Positions 31,401 to 38,847 of a stretch of 64,000 nt of DNA are shown here, one piece after another. The position numbers and the translations under genes were made by a program. The notes under the pieces were generated by a model, which made no database searches, had not been told where the DNA came from, and was given only the letters and a program-made list of their open reading frames with translations. The stretch is from Lewinellaceae bacterium. Its GTDB lineage: Bacteria; Bacteroidota; Bacteroidia; Chitinophagales; Saprospiraceae. Location of the stretch: the NCBI GenBank assembly GCA_016712415.1, contig JADJRC010000014.1:124001-188000 (forward strand). The letters are read 5' to 3'. Position 1 is the first letter of the stretch; every line of letters starts with the position of its first letter.

Positions 31401-32047
31401 TGTTGTTCGATGTAGACGACCGGGACGTGCAAGCGGGCGAACTCGTCGACGTGACTTTGACCGCTGCAGAAAAAGTTCAGGGTTTCCAGTTTACCCTGAA
31501 CCTCGGCGGACTTGAAGTGGTTGACATCATTGAAAGCGACCAGGTGCAGGCGGGCAATTTCGGAATATTTGACCACGCACTGACAACCTCGATAAACGGC
31601 GCACAGCAATTCACCGTGCGCTTCCGTGCCACCCAGGCGGGCAAGCTCAGCCAAATGCTCAGCGTATCAGGCCGTATCACCCGCGCCGAAGCATATGTAT
31701 CAGCAGAATCCCCGGCGAAGGCGGCCAGCAGCGATGTCGCCCTGCGTTTTAACCGCGGCACTTCGAGCACGGTTTCCGGATTGGGTTTTGAACTCTACCA
31801 GAATCAGCCGAACCCTTTCGACAGCAAAACGGCGATCGGTTTTTACCTGCCGGATGCTGCAGAGGCCACCTTGACGATCCTGGATGAAACGGGCAAGGTA
31901 TGGATGCGGCAAAAAGGAAACTATCCGAAAGGGTACAATGAACTGACCGTTTCGGGCAAGGCCCTGAGCGGATCGCCGGGCGTGTTATATTTCAAACTTG
32001 AAACCGCGACGAACAGCGGCGTACGGAAAATGATTCGGGTGCGCTAA
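25451..32047 (+). CDS. giant surface protein 3: CUB-like, HYR, P-domain, dockerin-like, cohesin-like, T9SS (2,198 aa)
   Basis: Intact paralogue of the two upstream proteins with extra domains. Signal peptide ends LTAQ. Residues about 20-180 look like a CUB domain (CSYTFSDDGG, VQFLSFQTEEGFDALFVYDG). HYR-like repeats follow (LPPNVTLNLGPGDCSAPYTYAVSAYDNC). Residues about 645-795 fit the proprotein convertase P-domain (LQLQIPVTAPADAQVEDVDLYI, NWVLRVRDLNGFGDVSTV). Then come the shared Cys-rich block, dockerin-like repeats (about 1846-1966), a cohesin-like domain (about 1980-2096) and a T9SS type A signal (FELYQNQPNPFDSKTAIGFYLP). Likely cell-surface or secreted; adhesion or matrix role is inferred. 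Confidence 0.9.
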   Translation: MKSRNFTRCLWLGCLALAKVGMLTAQTNIPMPLNSGPVTFTLSPPANCSYTFSDDGGPGSPYGTSAGSGSVVTFQPSTPGNKVVVQFLSFQTEEGFDALFVYDGTSTAAPQISSGATALLGFPNPFSGGMGGWQGTSAPYNAAPNTVRATASNASGALTFAFDADLTIGKSGWTAIVSEVPGNACSLQAPGALNVTAPAGACEAIVQTVPPAIVPGACSLALELRYRLNDGPVVTVPNPAPPFITLTGVPVGLNVISWQLVEPCGGGLSASAAQLVTVKDQTPPTVTLPPNVTLNLGPGDCSAPYTYAVSAYDNCTFAQTLRVDHPLDFNNGAAGVMFDIKNISAETIVITEFGPALDAGAWPIEIYLTKAAASWQAVANNPAAWSFAGLRNVTSTGNQEGTALTGFSIALAPGASRGVYLTSTQGAPLRCTGINGGVQRQFDNGTLQVSSAPGASVGYPFGQTSQSRAFNGYVKCATTRTQAQQIAGLPSGADFPIGTTVNTYSCTDQSGNIGTASFSITVQPYNGTTSTLICASMVNASLGPNCQTTLQADDILFGGPYRCFDAYVVQIDKIPPFNDGPWVPGVLNSADIGKTYGVRVTDPVNNNFCLANVLVEDKLPPMMTGPMIELPCNFNTTPTFSAPASVVREFSTTATLPANATDFHSLQLQIPVTAPADAQVEDVDLYIRINGDAFEKNLRIELENPEGEVVVLWNQATGCNGPLWVRFDDEGGTGGDCTQFTTNKPAKIPFGNGLLSAFDGDPVAGNWVLRVRDLNGFGDVSTVTELSLILRYNATFSAGFPNNLAWPGQIMQVSPSSFVVAAPLLDGCSTVTLTYSDETTTQDCATGLSAIINRTWTATDASNNTGTFVQVIKLMRPDFDDVVLPPNFNDVDAPAFGCGSPYPTPAWIEAQGKQGFPHVFGQSNGCSINWSYTDVLVNTCPGAYTINRNWSVVDACSAQSVQAMQQIKVLDRQAPAMTCPADLTVSTDLYNCCATVNLPDVVVEDACSTIAALSAKVVVFNQYSGDTTQIANVGGALGTFPGNNTADPDTLAAFGTTTCLTIGTHHVYYKVEDACGNAKTCSYKLAVRDYTAPVAVGHNLTIVSLNADDPGDCYETDTDNGLFAGVTTVPASIFDQGSYDNCNFIRLTVRRVPPYSACVEGLNKLNGAPPCQDNFPDLKSEYERATGESDSIKFYCCEAGATQTLALRCYQLDALGNLSLGANGAPLFNETLVQVEVQDKLKPGCQPPGDVTVSCENFDPTFAAYGLPDVLDNCCLDAAQKYQNQPGLTHVANYTQFDTLCNRGTLSRTFTVHDCQGQTSQCSQRIVVTHNIDFAIRFPDDVVITGCDSSGIYGEPVFYGEKCERLAVSHHDEILNVVPDACYLIERTWKVINWCAFIPGAGCIQVPNPTPSANLNATQNLQGPVVSPPGTPAPWTATVTKITPTDQQATDYSTYWNTAVNCYEYKQIIKVQDTQDPEIIACPSTPLAFCDSTSNDAGLWNQPDWTDPVHQTNDLNEAPVDLSVTATDLCSGAGISADFLLFLDLDNDGVMETVVNSKNPPVPGKISFDNADAPNFIGGTSLVFDSRAVAQDDKYRWAVHQTVSGNTLTASVDWKTLVQMPTPDLPLGLPGIAPQLPHGKHKIKWNISDGCGNESTCEYTFEIKDCKPPTIVCHNGLSVNIMPSQTVQLWATDFLQYSQDNCTPPTATISGPNQLVFALRPAGSGVGFPTNPDGSPQGGVVFTCAEVGMQAVELWARDKAGNADFCQASVNILDNNNHCDPNNNPDNITVAGALKTDAGDGLEDANVHLIAITPTSSPAIDLNDLSDDAGQYIFADAVPPGSDYTLTPLKDDNPLNGVSTFDLVLISKHILGLEPFDSPYKMIAADANKSNSITTFDIVEIRKLILGIYSEMPNNTSWRFVDKDFVFPQSTNPFTTQFPETKSVADVQSDQLNDDFVAIKVGDVNNTAMANALVVADDRSSGTLLFDVDDRDVQAGELVDVTLTAAEKVQGFQFTLNLGGLEVVDIIESDQVQAGNFGIFDHALTTSINGAQQFTVRFRATQAGKLSQMLSVSGRITRAEAYVSAESPAKAASSDVALRFNRGTSSTVSGLGFELYQNQPNPFDSKTAIGFYLPDAAEATLTILDETGKVWMRQKGNYPKGYNELTVSGKALSGSPGVLYFKLETATNSGVRKMIRVR

Positions 32048-32106
32048 GGGTACCGCCAAAACCGCTAAATTGCCCCACCATTTCACCACTCAAAAAATGA
32101 AAGACA

Positions 32107-33720
32107 ATGAAAAATCAAACCGCTCTGCTCCTTTTCGTCCTCTTTGCAACAACCCTCTTTGGGCAAACCGCCGGACAAACAGACCAGGTCATCCTGAAAT
32201 TCAAACATGAGCCGGTCAATCTGGATGAGCAGCATATCACCGGGAACAACAAGGTGGATGCTGTTTCTGCAAAATACAATGCACTGGGTGTCAAAAAACA
32301 GGCGCTCGGCCAACGCTCCGGACAATTTATCCATGTCATTCGCTTCCCGGAAGAAACAGATATTCAGCGTGTTATAGCGGAGTACAACGATACCGGCGAA
32401 CTCGAATACGCCGAGCCCGATTTCATCGGTTCCGGTGGCGGCGTGCAGGGCATCACCCCAAACGATCAGTATTATTTCCGGCAATGGGGACTGCACAATA
32501 CCGGCACATTTACCCTGTCGCCCGGCACCGCCGGCGCCGATATTGATATGGAAAACGGCTGGAGCATAGAGCAGGGCGACAGCAACATTGTAGTGGCGAT
32601 CCTCGACAGCGGCATGAAACTCGATCACCCGGAGTTTGCAGGCCGGATATGGGTTAACAGCGACGAAGTGCCGGGCAATGGCCTCGACGACGACGCCAAC
32701 GGTTTTATCGACGACAACCGCGGCTGGGATTTTGCCAATGTCGACAACCTGCCGACCGACGATTATGGACACGGCACCAATGTGGGCGGCATCGTCGGCA
32801 TCAACGGCAACAACGCTATCGGGTATGCCGGTGTGGACTGGCATTGCAAACTCATGGCGCTCAAAGGGCTCGACAACAACAACCTCGGCTATTATTCGTG
32901 GTGGTCTGAAGCCCTGTATTACGCGACGGACAACGGCGCCAAGGTGGTGAATATGTCGATGGGGGGCAGTTCATTTTCCGCCACCCTGAAGGCCGCCATC
33001 GATTATGCCGTCAACAACGGCGTTGTGGTCGTGGCATGTATGATGAATACCAACTCGAATGTCACCTATTATCCCGCCGGCTTCCCGGGCGTGATAGCCG
33101 TCGGCTCCACCAATACCAACGACACCCGCACCGCGCCATTTTTCTGGAGCGCTACCAGTGGCAGCAACTACGGCAACCACATATCCGTCGTGGCGCCGGG
33201 CAACTACATTTACGGCCTGAACTACCAGTCGAATTCCAACTACAGCTCCTACTGGGGCGGTACTTCTCAGGCCACGCCGCACGTGACGGGCATTGTTTCC
33301 CTGTTGCTTGCGCAGGACCCGTCGAGGACGCCCGCACAGATCAAAACCATCCTGGAAAATACGGCCGAAGACCAGGTGGGCAATCCTGCGGAAGATACGC
33401 CCGGCTGGGATCAGTACTACGGTTTTGGACGTGTCAACGCTTATAACGCCTTGTCGCTCCTGTCAGGCGTCAATGCGCCGGACTACCGCAACTGGACGGT
33501 ATCGGTTTCGCCAAACCCCGCTTCCGGCGCTTTTCTTATCTCTGTTTCAGACGGCATGCCCGTATCACTCGTGATCATGAATACACTTGGACAACCTGTA
33601 CTCCGCCGGGAAACAAGCAGTGTGGTTACTGAAATAACCGAAAAACTGACACCGGGTGTATATTTTGTCGTTGTACGGAGGGGAATCGACACGGTAACGG
33701 AAAAAATCATAGTGAAATAA
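32107..33720 (+). CDS. T9SS-secreted subtilisin-like (S8) serine protease
   Basis: 537 aa. Signal peptide (MKNQTALLLFVLFATTLFGQ), a short propeptide region, then the S8 catalytic domain. Catalytic Asp is in VVAILDSGMKLDHPEF (about residue 165), His in DYGHGTNVGG (about 222) and Ser in GTSQATPHVTG (about 386). A C-terminal T9SS domain (VSVSPNPASGAFLISV... GVYFVVVRRG) completes it. It follows giant protein 3 by 59 nt in the same direction, so it may process or turn over those surface proteins; this is inference from context. Confidence 0.92.
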   Translation: MKNQTALLLFVLFATTLFGQTAGQTDQVILKFKHEPVNLDEQHITGNNKVDAVSAKYNALGVKKQALGQRSGQFIHVIRFPEETDIQRVIAEYNDTGELEYAEPDFIGSGGGVQGITPNDQYYFRQWGLHNTGTFTLSPGTAGADIDMENGWSIEQGDSNIVVAILDSGMKLDHPEFAGRIWVNSDEVPGNGLDDDANGFIDDNRGWDFANVDNLPTDDYGHGTNVGGIVGINGNNAIGYAGVDWHCKLMALKGLDNNNLGYYSWWSEALYYATDNGAKVVNMSMGGSSFSATLKAAIDYAVNNGVVVVACMMNTNSNVTYYPAGFPGVIAVGSTNTNDTRTAPFFWSATSGSNYGNHISVVAPGNYIYGLNYQSNSNYSSYWGGTSQATPHVTGIVSLLLAQDPSRTPAQIKTILENTAEDQVGNPAEDTPGWDQYYGFGRVNAYNALSLLSGVNAPDYRNWTVSVSPNPASGAFLISVSDGMPVSLVIMNTLGQPVLRRETSSVVTEITEKLTPGVYFVVVRRGIDTVTEKIIVK

Positions 33721-33772
33721 CCACGCATAATTTTCCCCTTGCGTTGATTTTAATTTTTTTACGCGTCAACTA

Positions 33773-33803
33773 TTGGAAAATGCAAATGAAAATACTACGT
33801 TTG
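33773..33803 (+). promoter_or_regulatory. strong Bacteroidota-type promoter
   Basis: TTG at 33773-33775, a 20-nt spacer and TACGTTTG at 33796-33803 match the consensus well. It precedes the tiny ORF at 33846 and the HTH gene at 34061, which may share a transcript. Confidence 0.65.
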
Positions 33804-33845
33804 CCACCATACACAAACACACGCTAATCCTTTAATTGCTTTGTT

Positions 33846-33953
33846 ATGGAATATCCCTTCCCCTGCAAGCTGCACGATGACCCCAAGTTGCATTCCTCGC
33901 TCTATTTTCTGCTGCATATCGGGCAGAAAACCTTCCTGAATTATTGGTCATAA
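33846..33953 (+). CDS. possible 35-aa small protein
   Basis: The ORF starts with an ATG 43 nt after a good promoter and reads MEYPFPCKLHDDPKLHSS, then a short hydrophobic stretch and FLNYWS. It contains one Cys and no signal peptide. It may be a small peptide, a leader, or chance. The downstream HTH gene begins 107 nt later. I know no family for it. Confidence 0.35.
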   Translation: MEYPFPCKLHDDPKLHSSLYFLLHIGQKTFLNYWS

Positions 33954-34060
33954 GGCCGTTTTCTGCATTCTAGGTTACCCAGGTATTCTATACGATCTGT
34001 TATTATACCATTGCAATTGTATTGGTAAATACCCCCATTTTTAATAAAATACGCTTCATT

Positions 34061-34273
34061 ATGACCTTCCTCGAACATCTCCAGCTGCTTCGGCGGATTG
34101 ATAATCTTATACGCCGAAAAGCAACCGGCCGCTACGATGCTTTTGCCCGGCGAATCGGAATATCCGTTGCATCCCTGTTTCGCCGGCTAGACGAACTCAA
34201 AATGCTCGGAGCCGAAATACAATATTCCCATACGCGGGAATCGTATTATTACTGCAATAAATTTTCGTTTTGA
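34061..34273 (+). CDS. small helix-turn-helix DNA-binding protein, 70 aa
   Basis: Consists of a single winged-HTH-like unit: LLRRIDNLIRRKATGRYDAFARRIGISVASLFRRLDELKMLGAEIQYSHTRESYYY. This matches a widespread orphan family of small Bacteroidota HTH proteins that resemble HTH_11/DeoR-type N-terminal domains without a sensor domain. It probably binds DNA, but the target is unknown. Start 34061 was chosen over the ATG at 34022. It converges with pbpC (15 nt between the stops). Confidence 0.75.
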   Translation: MTFLEHLQLLRRIDNLIRRKATGRYDAFARRIGISVASLFRRLDELKMLGAEIQYSHTRESYYYCNKFSF

Positions 34274-34288
34274 CCTTGTACGCTCATC

Positions 34289-36748
34289 CTATGAACCTTT
34301 CCCGATAATCTCAAAAGTCAGTTCAAGCCGATAGCCGTCTTTGTCTACCAATGTCAGGTGATGTTTGCCTGTTGCAGGCTGTAGTGCCATCTGGTGAAAT
34401 GTTTTGGTGCTGCCCAGAAAAACCCCGTCGAGATGCCAGTAAATCTCGGTTTCCGGAACGCGGTGGGCAACCTCAAAAACGGTGCTGCTCAGTTTGCCGT
34501 CCAAATCGACGGGCACATATATCTGTGTCGGGTGCTTTGGATAGATCAGCTGCATGGGCGTGTTGTTCTGGGCCGCCTGCGAAGCCAGGCAATCAGCGCG
34601 AAACGGTGGTGGCGAAGTATACCAGGGGTTTTTACTTTTGAAATAGAACTCTTCCACCGGCGGCAGCACAAACCAGGCTTTGTGTTGCATATTTGCCGGC
34701 GATTCGCAGTCGCTGCTGACCTGCCACTGCTCGCTTGCGTCGAGATGCAACAACCGGTGATAAGGGCAAACCTGCGATTTCAGCCCACATTTGGGTATCC
34801 AGACGGTATCCGCTTCGCAATACTCACCGGCACGAAAACCGCTTTGCCGGCAAACTGGCGCCTGAACCATATCATCGTAAGGCGGGTCAAACCAGCCACT
34901 TCCGGGCAACTGTTCAAATATTTCAAATAAAACGGGAGCCGCCGCCGCTACGCCGATCAGGCCGGGTCGCCCCTCGCCATCAGCGTTGCCCGCCCATACC
35001 CCGACTGCGTACCGGGGCGTAACCCCCGCTGCCCAGGCGTCCCGGAACCCGAAACTCGTACCCGTTTTCCAGGCAATGGGCCGTCCTGCCTGAAAGAGTT
35101 CCCACTCGCCGGAGCTGTTGGGGCGTTCCAGTTCGCGCATCGCTTCAAAGGTATACCAGATGGCTCCGGCGCTCAACAAGTCGCTGGACGGAAGGCTGCT
35201 GCCGGTGGGCGGTGGACGATGAACTGTAGTCGGCGGACGAAAATCGACGGGGTCGTAGCGGCCGTTTCGCTCGTAAAAACTGCCCAGTTCGCGAGCCATA
35301 CAGGCGTAGGTATTGGTGATATCGAGCAGATTGGCCTCTGCGCCGCCGAGGATCAGGGACAGTCCGTAGTGCTCCGGGGGACGGTTGAGGGTCGACAGCC
35401 CCAACCGCCTGAGGTTGAAGTGGAACTTCTCCAGGCCGTATTGCTGAAGCAACAACACGAAAGGCACGTTGAGCGATCGGATCAACGCACGCCTCGCGGG
35501 CACCGCACCATCGTAACTTTCGTAAAAATTTTCGGGGCGGTATTGGCCCAGTTGAGTGGGCACATCGCGCAACAGGCTTTTGGGCAGTATATTGCCGCTC
35601 TCCAGGGCGAGCGCATACAGATAGGGCTTCAGGATACTGCCGGTGCTGCGCGGGGCGGCGATGATATCCACCGACTCGCCGTGTTCAATACCCGCATCGG
35701 CGACATTTCCGACATAAGCGAGCACCTCGCCACTTTGCACATTGATGATGACAGCGGCCATATTGTGCACGCCGTTGCCTTTGAGTATGGCTTGTCGGCG
35801 TGCAAGGATATCGATTATGCGGCGCTGCAACTGCCGGTCGACAGTGGTTCGAAAGCGGTTGCCGGTACCGGTAGTCCAATCTGCCCCTTGCATGTTGTAT
35901 TCCGAAACCAGCCGCTGAAGCAATTGGGGCGCCAGTTGAGGCAGGGGAAGCGGTTCTCCGGGGAGCGGCTCTTCCCGGGAAAGGTCGCATTCGATAGCCG
36001 TCAGTTTGCCCGTATCGCGCAGGCGGTCGAGCAGTCGGTTTCGCTTTTCCAGCAATGAATTTCTGTTGCGGCCGGGGTGGATCAATCCAGGGCTATTGGG
36101 CAACACGGCCAGCGTCGCCGATTCCGCCCAGGTAAGCAGCCCGGGACGCTTGCCGAAATAACGCCACGAGGCCGCTTCAAGGCCGACCACATTTCCGCCA
36201 TACGGCGCATTGGAGGCGTAAAGGCTCAATATGCGGCGTTTGGAACAGGTTAACTCCAACCGCGTGGCCATGAATATTTCCACGGCCTTTTCCCAGAGGG
36301 TGCGCGGCCGGTTGTCGCGCATCATTCGAACCACCTGCATGGTGATGGTACTGCCTCCGCTCACTACGCGTCCGCTACGGACATTCAGCCACAATGCACG
36401 CGCCATGCCGATCGGATCGACACCCGGATGCCAACGGAATCGCTTGTCCTCGAATGTGATCAGGCAAGCGGCGTATTTTTCCGGAACCGTATCGATAACC
36501 GGAAAACGCCACTGTCCGTCTGCCGCAATGCGCGCGCCCAGCAATTCGCCGTCGCGGCTTTCCAACACGACGGAAACAGGTTTGTCGAACAGGGGACCGG
36601 GCAGACAAAACAACCACAGCAGCAACACGGCAAACACCAGGGCACTCATCCTCGGCCTGCGCCGGATGAAGGCCGATAACACCGCAACAGACCGCTTCAG
36701 GCGACTGCTGAACAGGTAATACCATTTTTGTGCTGAAAGGAATGCCAT
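34289..36748 (-). CDS. pbpC: penicillin-binding protein 1C
   Basis: Bifunctional peptidoglycan glycosyltransferase/transpeptidase, 819 aa, with a membrane anchor near residues 35-52. The glycosyltransferase domain shows the catalytic Glu in ITFEDKRFRWHPGVD and the STITMQVVRM motif. The transpeptidase domain has the SxxK serine in STGSILKPYLYA, SLNVPFV and KTGTSFGFRDAW. The tail carries the PBP1C C-terminal domain. The usual partner alpha-2-macroglobulin gene is not seen upstream; a small lipoprotein gene is there instead. The short distance from the -7 element to the ATG is unusual. Confidence 0.92.
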   Translation of the reverse strand: MAFLSAQKWYYLFSSRLKRSVAVLSAFIRRRPRMSALVFAVLLLWLFCLPGPLFDKPVSVVLESRDGELLGARIAADGQWRFPVIDTVPEKYAACLITFEDKRFRWHPGVDPIGMARALWLNVRSGRVVSGGSTITMQVVRMMRDNRPRTLWEKAVEIFMATRLELTCSKRRILSLYASNAPYGGNVVGLEAASWRYFGKRPGLLTWAESATLAVLPNSPGLIHPGRNRNSLLEKRNRLLDRLRDTGKLTAIECDLSREEPLPGEPLPLPQLAPQLLQRLVSEYNMQGADWTTGTGNRFRTTVDRQLQRRIIDILARRQAILKGNGVHNMAAVIINVQSGEVLAYVGNVADAGIEHGESVDIIAAPRSTGSILKPYLYALALESGNILPKSLLRDVPTQLGQYRPENFYESYDGAVPARRALIRSLNVPFVLLLQQYGLEKFHFNLRRLGLSTLNRPPEHYGLSLILGGAEANLLDITNTYACMARELGSFYERNGRYDPVDFRPPTTVHRPPPTGSSLPSSDLLSAGAIWYTFEAMRELERPNSSGEWELFQAGRPIAWKTGTSFGFRDAWAAGVTPRYAVGVWAGNADGEGRPGLIGVAAAAPVLFEIFEQLPGSGWFDPPYDDMVQAPVCRQSGFRAGEYCEADTVWIPKCGLKSQVCPYHRLLHLDASEQWQVSSDCESPANMQHKAWFVLPPVEEFYFKSKNPWYTSPPPFRADCLASQAAQNNTPMQLIYPKHPTQIYVPVDLDGKLSSTVFEVAHRVPETEIYWHLDGVFLGSTKTFHQMALQPATGKHHLTLVDKDGYRLELTFEIIGKGS

Positions 36749-36764
36749 GGCCGGATTTTGGGTT

Positions 36765-36772
36765 CAAAAGTA
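36765..36772 (-). promoter_or_regulatory. -7 element of pbpC (TACTTTTG)
   Basis: TACTTTTG on the minus strand, 17 nt upstream of the ATG at 36748. If used, the leader would be only about 10 nt. No clear -33 TTG. Confidence 0.4.
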
Positions 36773-36873
36773 GGCAGGACCGGGTACAGCCGCACCATTT
36801 TGTAGCATCCGTCCGGGTTTTGATATCAAGCGTCATTTCGCCATTCAAACTTGACGAGTTGACGTCCCGCCGC

Positions 36874-37071
36874 CTATCGGTTCATTTTCTTTGACATCTT
36901 TTTGGGGAAGAGTCCGGCATCCCGTTTTTTACCGGCCTTGAACCCACCCTTTTTACTGGTTTGGGGTCTGAGGCTCTCGGTAGATTCACAGCCGCTTTTG
37001 GTTTTGCAGGCAGGAGTGAGCAGGGCCAAGAAAAAAACGAGGAGGAGTGATGCGATGCGGTAGTGTTTCAT
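36874..37071 (-). CDS. small lipoprotein, 65 aa
   Basis: Signal sequence with a lipobox-like end (LLTPAC at about residue 22), then a short basic tail (TKSGCESTESLRPQTSKKGGF... GLFPKKMSKKM). It resembles a common small Bacteroidota lipoprotein whose tail ends in LFPKKM. Function unknown. Confidence 0.65.
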   Translation of the reverse strand: MKHYRIASLLLVFFLALLTPACKTKSGCESTESLRPQTSKKGGFKAGKKRDAGLFPKKMSKKMNR

Positions 37072-37167
37072 ATCAAATTCGTCTGTGCTGGATAAAATGC
37101 GGGCGCGTGGTTTTAACGAAGGTAGACATTTTTCATTGCAGGAGCAGGCGTAAAGGCCGCCAAAGAA

Positions 37168-38493
37168 TCATCGGCCGCTGCGGGATTTGCGCAATGTGGC
37201 CGGTTTTCCCGGGGGACAGTCTTCGAGGACCGATGGTTTCAGGACGTTTACCGAGCCTTGCTTTCCCTTCTGTTCTTCCATAAAAATGCCTTGCCATTCC
37301 AGGCCGCAGGCATTGTGGATCCGCACGCCGTCGAGCCAAAGCCGGCCACCGGGCTGAACCGTGATGCGGCTCCCGGCAGGCATCGAGACGCGGCACGAAA
37401 GCCGGAGCGCGCCGCCTGCCAAAATAGTTATGTTGCCTTCCAGATCACGGGCGCCTTCCCAGGCTACCGAATCGCGAATGAACATATCTTTTTGCGGGTT
37501 CCGGGAGCACCAGGTCGGAACAAGGCATTTTCGCACCGCGTTCTTTTCATTGGCAAAGCCGGCCTGAATGCGGCCGATCTGGCAGGGCGTAACAGCCATC
37601 TGGTGGGTATTATAGTCCATCATGTTATTGGTAGCCAGTGCGTTACACGGCGGGTCGGGCGACCAGTCCCAGCATTTGTTGGGATGATCGTCGGTATCCG
37701 GACACCCGTCTTCCACCCAGGCATGGCTGAGGCCCAGGATATGTCCGACCTCGTGGTTGAGCAATCCTGAAAAATTCTGCGGCGGTTCTTTCTTTTCAAA
37801 AATGCCGGCCATTTTAAGACAGGTACCGAGCGCGATGCCCTGTGCATTTGCCCGGTAGGTCGACGACCGTATGCTGTCGTCGGGGTGTACCATGGCGAAG
37901 ATATTGATAATGGAATCCTTGCCAATGGCGTATTTTTCTATGACCGTGCGGTTGTAGTTGTTCTGATTTTTTCCCTGAGAAATGAAATAATAGAGCGAAT
38001 CGTCAAAATGGTAGTAAAAGCCGTCGTCGCCGGGCTGCGGGCTGAGCACATAGCGGTAACGGCGGGGCAGCACGGGTGTGCCTTCGGGCGACCGCCAGTT
38101 GCGCATGTTGGAATCGAGCCGGGCATTGGCGATGTCCAGGAGCTTGCCGTAATACGCCCGGGCTTCCCCCGGACGGAAATTGTGGCTGCTGTCGCTATTG
38201 TTCAGGATGTGAAAATTGACGCGGAGGTAGCGCACCGGCAGGTATTCCAGGTGTGCGGTGTCGGGAATGTAATTTCGCCAGTCGGAGCAACTGCGGTCGG
38301 GGCGGGGCGGTTTGCCGCTGTTTTCCCCTGTTGCCGGAATAAAACGAACCGTACGCACCGGCGAACAACAGATCAAAAGCAAAAGGGCAACAACACCGGC
38401 AAACCGACAAGCAAGACGCAGGAATGCACCAGACGCATACCCGGCAACAGAGCCGGAGTCGATGGTATCGTGATGATGTTTCGTCTCCTGCAT
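37168..38493 (-). CDS. M43-type (pappalysin/cytophagalysin) zinc metalloprotease, lipoprotein-like
   Basis: 441 aa. The N terminus has a hydrophobic signal ending ALLLLICC, suggesting lipid anchoring. The metzincin motif HEVGHILGLSH (about residue 255) supplies the zinc ligands and catalytic Glu. DDHPNKCW and NNMMDYNTHQ, with the Met-turn, follow as in M43 enzymes. A beta-rich tail (GSRITVQPGGRLWLDGVRIHNACGLEWQGIF) fits a surface-associated domain. No T9SS domain is visible, so the anchor may be the lipid. Start chosen at 38493; 38553 would overlap the rhodanese gene. Confidence 0.85.
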   Translation of the reverse strand: MQETKHHHDTIDSGSVAGYASGAFLRLACRFAGVVALLLLICCSPVRTVRFIPATGENSGKPPRPDRSCSDWRNYIPDTAHLEYLPVRYLRVNFHILNNSDSSHNFRPGEARAYYGKLLDIANARLDSNMRNWRSPEGTPVLPRRYRYVLSPQPGDDGFYYHFDDSLYYFISQGKNQNNYNRTVIEKYAIGKDSIINIFAMVHPDDSIRSSTYRANAQGIALGTCLKMAGIFEKKEPPQNFSGLLNHEVGHILGLSHAWVEDGCPDTDDHPNKCWDWSPDPPCNALATNNMMDYNTHQMAVTPCQIGRIQAGFANEKNAVRKCLVPTWCSRNPQKDMFIRDSVAWEGARDLEGNITILAGGALRLSCRVSMPAGSRITVQPGGRLWLDGVRIHNACGLEWQGIFMEEQKGKQGSVNVLKPSVLEDCPPGKPATLRKSRSGR

Positions 38494-38509
38494 ATCATAT
38501 CCGGGATGG

Positions 38510-38821
38510 TTACGGTTTTGTCGCCCCGAATGCATCCTGCCAGGCCATAACACCGCCGGTCAGGTTGCGGACATTGGTAAAGCCGTTTGCCCGAAGCACA
38601 CTTTGCGCCATTCCGCTGCGCGAACCCGATCTGCAATGGACAACGATTTCGTCATTTTTATGCTCTTCGAGTTGCCAGGCATTGTTGATCAGGTCATTGA
38701 GCGGCATAAGTTGAGCGCCCAGGTTGAATTCTTCATATTCCCAGGGTTCACGCACATCGATGAAAACAAACTTTTCACCCGATTCGAGTTTCTGACGGAG
38801 TTCCTGAACAGTAATATCCAT
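38510..38821 (-). CDS. rhodanese-like domain protein
   Basis: 103 aa, single rhodanese domain: FVFIDVREPWEYEEFNLGAQLMP and the active-site loop VVHCRSGSRSGMAQ, with the sulfur-carrying Cys. It may transfer sulfane sulfur or act in thiol chemistry; the substrate is unknown. It lies between the PASTA protein (26 nt upstream) and the M43 protease (16 nt downstream), all on the minus strand, consistent with one transcript. Confidence 0.92.
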   Translation of the reverse strand: MDITVQELRQKLESGEKFVFIDVREPWEYEEFNLGAQLMPLNDLINNAWQLEEHKNDEIVVHCRSGSRSGMAQSVLRANGFTNVRNLTGGVMAWQDAFGATKP

Positions 38822-38847
38822 TTAAAATTGGAGCTTTATACCGGTTA

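Noticed and set aside
33721..34060. Riboswitch or tRNA between the subtilisin and the HTH gene
   Set aside because: Only a promoter and a tiny ORF were seen; no cloverleaf or known aptamer core.
34022..34060. Alternative start of the HTH protein at 34022
   Set aside because: The added residues (MVNTPIFNKIRFI) are not part of the HTH unit and the ATG at 34061 fits the family start.
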